Below the pieces are notes generated by a model, which saw only the letters and a program-made list of their open reading frames with translations, was not told the origin of the DNA and did no database searches. A stretch of 25,406 nt of DNA from Nemertoderma westbladi (taxonomy: Eukaryota > Xenacoelomorpha > Nemertodermatida > Nemertodermatidae), in contig JAUCBJ010005921.1 in the NCBI GenBank assembly GCA_032718475.1, positions 1 to 25,406 on the forward strand, written 5' to 3'. Shown here piece by piece: positions 18,592 through 25,406 of this stretch. The position numbers were made by a program, and so were the translations under genes. Numbering within the stretch: position 1 is the first letter of the stretch; each line of letters begins with the position of its first letter.

Positions 18592-19283
18592 GACTACCGT
18601 AGGTCTGTCTGTAGGTCAGTACTGCAGTAGGTGGACTACTGTAGCATAAATACAGAAATACCGGTAGCTTTAATTATTCTGTTAGTAAAACCTGAAAACT
18701 GGAAGACGCTTAGCTACGGAGCTATGACGCTATGGTTAAACTTTATTTACCGGGAGACATTCACAGTACACGTACTGAAGTAAAATAGACAAGACAGGCT
18801 ATTATTTTTTCCCGATCAGGATATATTACAGTATTATTGTTGTTATTATTAATTTTTTATTATTAAAATAATAATATATAATTATATTAATATATTTAAA
18901 TATTTAATTTATATATAAAATAAAATACACCGACACGTAGTGTCATTTTCTGATGACACTGACCCCCACTCCCCCCAAAATTAATTTCTACAAATCTTTA
19001 TCATATTGCTTGAAATTTGATACATGAGTAGTTCAACTCACCGTGGTTGTTACCATGAAGGATGAACCTGGATTTTTCGAATTTGCCTTAAAATTTTTTT
19101 TATAAGCGTTTAAAAAAGTGTCTTTTGCGAAATCGCACCATCCGAATCGTGGCCATTCTTCACATTAATCGAGACAGGGGGGGGTTGGGGGGTGACTGGA
19201 CGCAAATGCCATCTTGGCGAATAGGTTACCGTTTTATTTTTGAAAGTAATTAAATGTTATTTGCGTACGCGTCCGCTGGGGTG
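18592..19283. other. Upstream flank of POLR1C
   Basis: No gene. An almost pure AT tract lies at about 18840-18925, an 8-bp-arm hairpin (AGTGTCAT/ATGACACT) at about 18937-18958, and a G-run segment at 19176-19193. The 19160-19270 portion is an inverted relative of 16975-17165 (see findings). Confidence 0.5.
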
Positions 19284-19397
19284 TCTGGTATTCTTCACAT
19301 GGGGGTAACTGCAAAGTGAAATATAACGGCAGACTGTCTAACGACTTTCTGCCGTTATATTTCACTTTGCAGTTACCCCCATGTGAAGAATACCAGA
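19284..19397. repeat. Perfect 50-bp-arm palindrome with 14-bp loop
   Basis: Positions 19284-19333 and 19348-19397 are exact reverse complements over 50 bp; the left arm starts TCTGGTATTCTTCACATGGG and ends AATATAACGGCAGA. A third, diverged copy of the right arm follows directly at about 19401-19449 (TCTGCCGTTATATTTCACTT, then a changed half). A further partial, CTGGTATTCCTCACATGG, occurs at about 19632. Arm identity implies recent formation or conversion. Confidence 0.95.
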
Positions 19398-19449
19398 TTT
19401 TCTGCCGTTATATTTCACTTTGCTTTACCACCAAGTGAAGAATTCCAGG

Positions 19450-20050
19450 TTTTCACTAAAAACACAGGTTACAGAAGGGATGATCTAACCAAAACAATAA
19501 ACAAATAAGTATCTGTATAAGTTATACAGTAATACATAAATAAGCGCTATAAAACAGTTAGTAATGAGAAATAAAAAAATTTATATTCATAGATAAAATT
19601 TCAATAAAATTTTGACCAAAAAGTAAAATTCTGGTATTCCTCACATGGATGGTTGAATTTAAATTATTTAGCTAAAATTTACGCCCCGCATCAAAGCTTG
19701 TTCTTTGTTCTTCCTGTGATGGGGCATAGGACCATAGGTAGTTACTTAGTTGTTTATTGACATAATTTTTGAGATGGAAACTCGCATGTAATTCAAACCC
19801 TTCACCAATAGAGACACACACATTGATACATTGGCTACATACGTTTAATGCAATAATACCCTCCACCAATACACACTTAAAATTAAGTCCAATTATACGC
19901 TGCTTCGTAATGCAAAAATGCGAAAAAAAAAGAAAAATTCAATATATGTACATAACGCTCGTTTTTGTTCGTGTTCGTGAAATGGGGTATACTTAATGAG
20001 ATGTATACTTAATTATTTGATTTATTATTAATTTACGGTTATTTTAATCC
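19450..20050. other. Intergenic DNA with one satellite-module copy
   Basis: A module copy (CAGGTTACAGAAGGGATGAT then CTAACCAAAACAATAAAC) lies at about 19465-19503. The remainder is AT-rich without a credible gene; the open stretches on both strands at 19672-19996 have no recognisable domain. Confidence 0.5.
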
Positions 20051-20082
20051 CTTCCTTGTGCGGAATTTATTATGTGCCGAAT

Positions 20083-21113
20083 TTATACTTGTGCGGGCTC
20101 TAATACTTTAATAATTTTATGGCACATTGATGCGGATCGGGTTCCGAGGTTATCAAATACTCTGGATAGGGATGACGATAGTGGTGGAAAGTCGAAATCC
20201 AAGCGAATACTTTCGGTTAGTGGGCAGACAAAGAATATGTGATGATCTGATTGGGTAGAACCACATAAGCATTTCAGCATTTACGATTCTCTCTCGGAAT
20301 CCGACATCCGAGACCATCGGTGTATCTCCATTGGTAGCCGATGGGAACTCAATCTGATCCTTGAAAATGAGATTCTCTCCCACTCGGGTACATTAGGATC
20401 AGAGTATAATTCGTGGGGTTTCTGAGTTGGGTTGTATGCCACATAATTCACACACCTTGTCGTTATGGCTGTAGGAGTTCGATCTTTTGCAGCTTGGAGT
20501 TCCGACATGACATGACCCGTATCTAATAGCTCTTTGGCGTATTTTCCCATTGGTGAGTTTACTGATGTAGCTTCGTTCATAATGTAGTTATGATAACTGT
20601 CTTTATATCCAGGCCGTGAGGACAATGACCTCAGGAACTTTAACTGCCGATTCTTAATGATACTCTTGACATGTTCAGTGCTAGTTTCAATAAGGACGAG
20701 ATCATTTGGTGTTGTTAATCGAACTGAGAGTAGTTGTTTAAGCGTTCTGTAAAACACTGAAACAATTGGTTTGATGTTATTACATAACCATGTTTCGCAT
20801 CCGTATAATAGCGAAGATTGGAGAGCAGCCTGCCATACTGACTTCTTCACGGTAAAGGGAGCGTCACAGTTTTTGCCGAGGAATGAAGTGAATTTGTGGC
20901 AGTTACCAATACGCATCTTAATTTCGTCATCAATTTGAACCGCTACGGGGTGAATTGATATTAAAGATCCCAAATAGACATATGAGGATACAATTGAGAT
21001 TGTGATGTTCCCTATCAAGATGGGGATTCTGTCGCTATCGAGAGTGGATGAGGTCAGAAATTTCGACTTTTTAGGATGTAAAGTCATTCCAATTTCATCG
21101 CATACATCTTTAA
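20083..21113 (-). pseudogene. LINE reverse transcriptase, C-terminal portion
   Basis: It resumes at KDVCDEIGMTLHPKKSKF, the GM.....K.. segment that follows motif C, then YVYLGSLIS and SLLYGCETW, both standard LINE signatures. After HRLPMEIHRWSRMSDSERES there is an in-frame TAA at 20281-20283. Directly downstream in the same frame comes MLKCLCGSTQSDHHIFFVCP, a C.C......H.....C cluster like the terminal zinc-knuckle of many LINE proteins, and an end at 20083. The stop is therefore a point lesion within one protein. Confidence 0.88.
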
Positions 21114-22676
21114 CCCTATTAGTACCGGGCTATAAAATGTTGTACAAATACCGGGGGGGGGGGGGGGGTCATATTGACCCCTCCCTCCAAAATCTACAAA
21201 TATTTACGAAAACGTCTGATTTTTTGTTTGTACGTAGGTATCACTTGTCTGGATCCGACCGAAAAAAAAAATTTTCGAAAAAATGTACTGGGGTGGTTAT
21301 ATTGCAGCACCAAAATTACAAGTAGTGCACAATTTTCACAAAATTTGAAAGTTCATTTTCGGCTAATTATTTTTCAATACAGGTTTTCTGGGGTGCAAAA
21401 TACATTGGAAAATATTTAAAAATGATATGATTACTATAAATGGCTGTTTAGTCCTCTCTGCGTAGGAAAAAAATGAAAAAAACAAGTAACCAGCACTTTT
21501 CAGTTAGAACACAAAATTTTTAATTCACTTATACGATGCTATAATTTCACATTTTCAGGTTTTCGAGGGCGCTGATTCTAATGGAATACATTTCTAATAT
21601 GCCAGATCATTGCTACTTGTATTTTTCGGCGTAATTTGGCAAATTTTGGTGCTAGCACCAAATTTCGTACCCATCACCAAAAAGTACAAGTTTGCGATGT
21701 CCAGTGCTGTTTTTATTGATTCCATCGGATTCAGGACCCTCATAAACCCGTATAACGCAAGAAACAAGGTGATACTATCTACTGATCAATTTGCATATTT
21801 TCCAAAATTTGGTGCTGGCACAACAATTTTCACCCACCGGCGAAAAATACAAGTTTGAGAACTCTTATGAAATTTTTACTGATTCCATTGAATTCAGAAC
21901 CATCACAAACCCGTATAACGCAAGAAACAAGGTGACACAATCAATTGATATATTTGATGGTTTTCAAAATTTGGTGCTAGCACCACATTTTGCACCCACA
22001 TCCGAAAAATACAAGTTTGAAATGTCTAGTTCGATAATTATATATTCCATTGAATTCAGAACAGCCATAAACCTCTAAAACGCAAGAAATAAATTGTCAC
22101 AAGCAATTTTATCTATTGAATGGATTTTCAAAATTTCGTGCTAGCACCAAAATTTGCACACAGCACCGAAAAATACGAGTTTGATACGCTTGGTGCAACT
22201 CGTATATATTTCATCGAATCCAGAACCCCAAAAAACCCCAATTGCGTAAAAAACAAGTTTCAAACAATCAATTTACAAAATTGACATATTTCAAAATTTG
22301 GTGCTGGCACCAAAATTTGGCACCCACCGAAAAAAACAAGTTTGAAATTTCTAAATCAATTTATATGAATTCCATCCAATTTCTAAGACCATAAAACCGG
22401 TGTAAATAAAAAATAGAGATGTTACAATTCATATTTAATGAAATGTAATTTTCAAAAAACGTCTCAAAAAAGTGCCAAAAGTAGGGTTAAAAAATGGTGC
22501 TGTAACTCGAAAAGTACCCAATATTTTTGAAAACGGTTTTCACTACTAGGAAGACAATAGATTTTTAGGAAAAGTCATAAAATTTCAGATTCCCTACTGC
22601 GTTTGTTTCAGAATTATAATAAAAAAACCACGGGGGGGGGGTCATATTGACCCCCCCCCCCCCGGGTTTAATAGGG
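21114..22676. mobile_element. piggyBac-like non-autonomous transposon inserted in the LINE
   Basis: TTAA at 21110-21113 and 22677-22680 flanks 1563 bp that begins CCCTATTAGTACCGGG and ends with the reverse complement of CCCTATTAAACCCGGG (13 of 16 matching). TTAA duplications with CCC/GGG ends are the hallmark of piggyBac superfamily elements. Just inside each end is a G run, then TCATATTGA, then C's: G16 at 21153-21168, and G10/C13 at 22632-22663. No transposase frame exists; the core is a 163-bp tandem array. Kolobok-type elements also use TTAA, so the superfamily is likely but not certain. Confidence 0.85.
21610..22400. repeat. 163-bp tandem repeat, five diverged copies, inside the piggyBac-like element
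   Basis: The palindromic word TTTGGTGCTAGCACCAAA or variants starts at 21645, 21808, 21970, 22134 and 22297 (spacings 163, 162, 164, 163). Each is followed by CACCCA, CGAAAAATACAAGTTTGA, TTCCAT(T/C)GAATTCAGAACC and AACGCAAGAAACAA. In the first copy the 18-bp word is a perfect palindrome. Copies differ by many substitutions and small indels, so the array is old relative to the 289-bp and 30-bp arrays. Frames are not conserved. Confidence 0.9.
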
Positions 22677-23278
22677 TTAAGGATGTTAAGTTTATCAGTT
22701 AACTTTGCTCGGGAGGTAGCCAATACACATGTGTCATCCATTAATAATGTTCCATGAAGAGAATCTAGCCAACTGTCCTTTCCTAAACGATCCATTTTTG
22801 TAATCGTAGGGTCTATGTGTGTACAAAATAGTGGACAGCTGGAAGGCTTACCCTGTCCTACACCGCCCGTACTCTCAAACATTGTGTTGCCTATTACATT
22901 TATAGTTTCCTGCATTGATACTGATAAAGCCATAAGAAACCTTCTGCCACAACCCATCTGTTTCAATTTCCTGAGTAAGACTATCCTGTCAACTTTGTCA
23001 TAGGGCTTCTCGTAGTCGATGAAGGCAATGAATAACTCTCGCTTTGTTTTGATGGCAATATCGATTGCCAAACGAACACACAATATCTGTTCAGTACAGC
23101 CTCGTCCCTTCTGTGCGCCTGCCTGATATTGAGACGGTTTCGACCATAAATTAAAACGCTCAGTAAGGACGGAGTCGTACAATTTAGACAAGGCCGGAGC
23201 GACCGAAATTCCCCGATAATTCTCTGGTAGTGACTTAATTCCTTTCTTAAAAATCGTAAACATCAGGAAGTGGACCAA
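22677..23278 (-). pseudogene. LINE reverse transcriptase, catalytic core
   Basis: This frame carries FKKG..SLPENYRGISVAP (RT blocks 1-2), then YQAGAQKGRGCTEQI, then FIDYEKPYDKVDR (motif A; first catalytic Asp), then GVGQGKPSSCPLF (motif B) and LLMDDTCVLATS (motif C with the Asp pair; MDDT replaces the usual YADD). The catalytic aspartates are intact. KPYD in place of the common KAFD, and SSCPLF, are small departures. The frame runs on past 22677 into the inserted transposon, giving a chimeric end (NPIKPGGGG) that is an artefact of the insertion. Confidence 0.9.
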
Positions 23279-24003
23279 TCTGTGGGGTATGGGACCTTAC
23301 CAGAGAAAACATCATTAAAGCATAAAGTAACTGCAATTAGCCAGTCATCGCTTAATAATTTGAGGATTCCTGGAGGTAGACCATCTATTCCTGCCGATTT
23401 TGAAGCTTTAAATTTCGCTAAGCAGATTGAAACTTCGTTCGGGTTTATATCGCTGTCTAGAATTGGAATAAAGATTTCTATTGACTTTATTTCGTTGTTA
23501 ATTACATCTGTGATAGATTGTGCATGTTCCTGAGAAGATAACAGCTGCTTGAAATAAGCGGCGAATTGCTCACTAGAAGGGCTTTCTGAGTATTTTTTTG
23601 AGATAAGTTGAGAGTTATAGCAAATAGACCCATTCCAATCTATTGCATTCCAAATAGTTTTCAGGTCGACTTTATTGACTAACCACTTCCAGCTATTATT
23701 TGAGTTCCTTTCGTGTGTACTGCGGTTAATAGGCATGACGGGTGGTTTCTTTTGAGTTTTCGATTGTATAGCTAGATTTGTTAGGGTTGTTGTTATTACT
23801 GAGTGCATGTTGTCACCGCTTTGTGACCTGGGTATGTTGCTAAGCCGTTGTTTGAACAATTCGTGGTTGATCGAGTTATAGAAAGAATTGTCAACGAATT
23901 GTTGGCTTCTCTCTCTCTCCAGTAGGGGGTGAGACAGGCAGCCGGTCAGGAGATAACTGACGCCTGTGAGACCGATTGTGTCCGGTAATTCCACTGGCCT
24001 CTA
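23263..24003 (-). pseudogene. LINE reverse transcriptase, N-terminal portion
   Basis: The frame is open from just after a TAG at about 24003 and has no ATG at its beginning. It includes LKTIWNAIDWNG (linker typically found before LINE RT), FAAYFKQLLSS, and CLAKFKASKSAGIDGLPPGI, the K..KA.G.DG.P...L block that opens the RT domain. The frame ends PYPTDWSTS and a stop, exactly where the next part (FTIFKKG) resumes in another frame: a single-base indel separates them. The stretch upstream of the RT domain has no endonuclease motifs. Confidence 0.8.
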
Positions 24004-24023
24004 GTGGCCGGACCTCCGCATTA

Positions 24024-24263
24024 CTAATGTAATCCATAGTGGGGGGTTGGGGGTGCTTTTTTGCCGAGTCTATCTACTCTGGCGCACATGACCCACCATT
24101 GGCTGTGCAACTCATCTGCTGGGTCATGCCCTGTACCCCTGCTGCCAGGTGCAGGTCGCAGTGAAGTGTACTCAGAGTGGACATAGAACACTCTACTCCT
24201 GACCAGCCATTGGTAGATCACCATCTGCCTGGCCAGGCCATATACCCCTGCAGCCAAGTACAT
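24024..24263. repeat. Diverged ~111-bp tandem duplication upstream of the LINE
   Basis: CCATTGG then a variable part then TACCCCTGC(T/A)GCCA(G/A)GT occurs at 24096 and again at 24207. The minus strand stays open for 79 codons (reading YLAAGVYGL and PAPGSRGTG at the two copies), but it matches nothing I recognise. Its place directly 5' of the LINE suggests part of the element's 5' untranslated region, where tandem repeats are common; an unrelated repeat is equally possible. Confidence 0.5.
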
Positions 24264-24450
24264 GGGTCCTTAATCCAGGACCAACGGCGTCCTTATCCCA
24301 GAACAAATGGGGTCCTAGTTACAGGACCAGATTTGCCCTAGTAAGAGGGTCTATGCAGCTACAGGTGGCACCTCCTTTATGCTGCATGGAGGTGGCAAGT
24401 TTTCTTGATCAATGACCTAGAATACCTGACCTGACTGAATGGATGACTGG

Positions 24451-24530
24451 ATGGGACCTAACTCTCTTTGGGACCTAACACGACTTTACATCTTTGTTTT
24501 GTACAGGTCCCAAAGAGAGTTAGGTCCCAT
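24451..24530. repeat. Perfect 26-bp-arm inverted repeat
   Basis: Positions 24451-24476 (ATGGGACCTAACTCTCTTTG then GGACCT) and 24505-24530 are exact reverse complements with a 28-bp loop. GGGACCTAAC occurs twice in the left side. A module copy (GGGGCAGGTTAGTAAAGGAG then CAGGTTACAGAGG) starts about 10 bp beyond the right arm. Confidence 0.92.
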
Positions 24531-24539
24531 TGCCATTTA

Positions 24540-24605
24540 AAGGGGCAGGTTAGTAAAGGAGCAGGTTACAGAGGTGTGTTGTGGGAACCAAACCAATAAA
24601 CGAAA
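24540..24605 (+). repeat. Single copy of the 68-bp satellite module
   Basis: GGGGCAGGTTA, then AAAGGAGCAGGTTACAGAGG, then a GTGTGTTGTGGG spacer and AACCAAACCAATAAACG. Block A is identical to the satellite consensus; block B has one substitution. Only about one unit is present. Confidence 0.85.
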
Positions 24606-25406
24606 GTTAACACATGTGTTTTGTACAGATCTTTAGTCTTTGGTTCTTGGGTCGTCTTTGGTTTTTGTTTTGTACTCTCCCAGTTTGAAGTGGAAACATA
24701 TATGAAATCCTGTGAAACGTTTTCACGTTTTTTATTAATTTATTTAGAATAATTTACCGGTTCTGTAAATATAATACTAGAAACCATTGAACATTTGTTT
24801 GTCATTTTTGCAGTCTCCTAAGGAAGGAGAGGTGATGACAATGTGAGGGATTGCGGGAAAGGTTTGCAGGGGTAGGGAGGGGCTGGAAGAAAGGGTTTAC
24901 AGTGTCTTTGCGAAGGGGAGGTGCTTGGAGAAATACAGTATTAGCAACATCTCGAGGGAAGCTGAAAATGAATGACTCATATTTATTTTAAGGAATGAGG
25001 TTTATAACAGTGTTGTCACTTCAAATTTGAATAATTTCTCGTGCAGATGATGCAACATTACCCAATGCCAGATAAAGCAGTGAAATTTGGGCACTCTTCA
25101 ACATGCTACCAATCCTAGCCGGCAGGAGATTTTTGATTGGTACATAGTAATGCTAAATGCATCCTACTCTGCACAGTAACTGCGCTAATGCATCCATTCC
25201 AGAGTGCTGGATCACTATGACGTTGACGTACGTCGTATTACTACAACTAGTATTGCTGTCCCGCATAACAATGAATAATCTTACTAAAATAGACATGACA
25301 TGGTGCAAAATTGTTGCAAATTCAATTCAATATGGAAGCTTTACATGTTTCGGATTAGAATGTAGTAAGTTCTGATATGTTATATGTGTATTTGATATTG
25401 GACAAC
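24606..25406. other. No recognisable gene at the right edge
   Basis: TTTGTTTTGTAC words recur at about 24494, 24613 and 24667. Beyond 24700 I see AT-rich unique DNA. The open stretch at 25157-25375 has no recognisable domain. Confidence 0.5.

Larger units (their letters stand above)
20055..24003 (-). mobile_element. Non-LTR retrotransposon (LINE), interrupted by a DNA transposon
   Basis: The minus strand carries the pieces of one reverse-transcriptase protein in order: 24003-23263 (region upstream of and including the first RT blocks), 23278-22677 (core) and 21113-20083 (thumb and C-terminus). A TTAA-flanked insertion (21114-22676) lies between the last two. After excision the coding region is about 785 codons, broken by one frameshift (near 23265) and one in-frame stop (20281-20283). 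No endonuclease domain is visible, so the copy is probably 5'-truncated. Beyond the stop, CACAAG/CACATAATAAATTC words repeat at a 16-17-bp spacing (20055-20095), a plausible LINE 3' terminal short repeat. Confidence 0.85.

Noticed and set aside
22565-22676. RT protein ending NPIKPGGGG and a further 30-odd residues
   Set aside because: This tail is read-through into the inserted transposon's terminal repeat and poly-G/C hairpin, not LINE sequence.

Overview
This looks like nuclear DNA from a metazoan, most likely a marine invertebrate. It is AT-rich, sparsely coding, and full of repeats and decayed transposable elements. Three intact single-exon genes have animal-type products: a mitochondrial large-subunit ribosomal protein (mL64/GADD45GIP1 family), the small membrane anchor of succinate dehydrogenase (SDHD), and the RNA polymerase I/III subunit RPAC1 (POLR1C). 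The 8-bp palindromes TAGGCCTA and TACCGGTA recur through the non-coding DNA. I associate that texture with marine deuterostome genomes such as echinoderms, but this is only a weak hint and I do not name a species.

Layout. 1-2600 is non-coding and rich in tandem repeats: a ~57-bp repeat built around TACCGGTA, a 289-bp repeat in three copies, and a 38-bp repeat. 4.2-7.9 kb holds two inverted fragments of one LINE family, a decayed hAT transposase end, and a perfect 30-bp minisatellite. mL64 lies at 8.0-8.8 kb (minus). 8.8-12.7 kb is non-coding and contains a foldback element and a 68-bp satellite of 13 units. SDHD follows at 12.7-13.2 kb (plus). 13.2-17.5 kb is AT-rich with hairpins and a 789-bp MITE (TIR GGGGCCATCCATA, 3-bp TTA duplication). 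POLR1C lies at 17.55-18.59 kb (minus) as a GC-rich island. 19.2-19.5 kb holds a perfect 50-bp-arm palindrome. 20.05-24.0 kb is a non-LTR retrotransposon on the minus strand, split by a 1563-bp TTAA-flanked, piggyBac-like non-autonomous element whose core is five copies of a 163-bp repeat. 24.0-25.4 kb is repetitive and non-coding.

The three host genes are not an operon. They are kilobases apart, on alternating strands, and share only housekeeping character: mitochondrial translation, the respiratory chain and rRNA/tRNA transcription. All three lack introns, although their vertebrate counterparts have them.

The most striking observations are the exact nested insertion, in which removing 1563 bp plus one TTAA rejoins the LINE reverse-transcriptase frame, and a dispersed sequence module. 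The module pairs AAGGAGCAGGTTACAGAGG with TAACCAAAACAATAAACG. It is amplified as the 68-bp satellite, occurs alone at three other loci, and at two of those sits beside a perfect hairpin.
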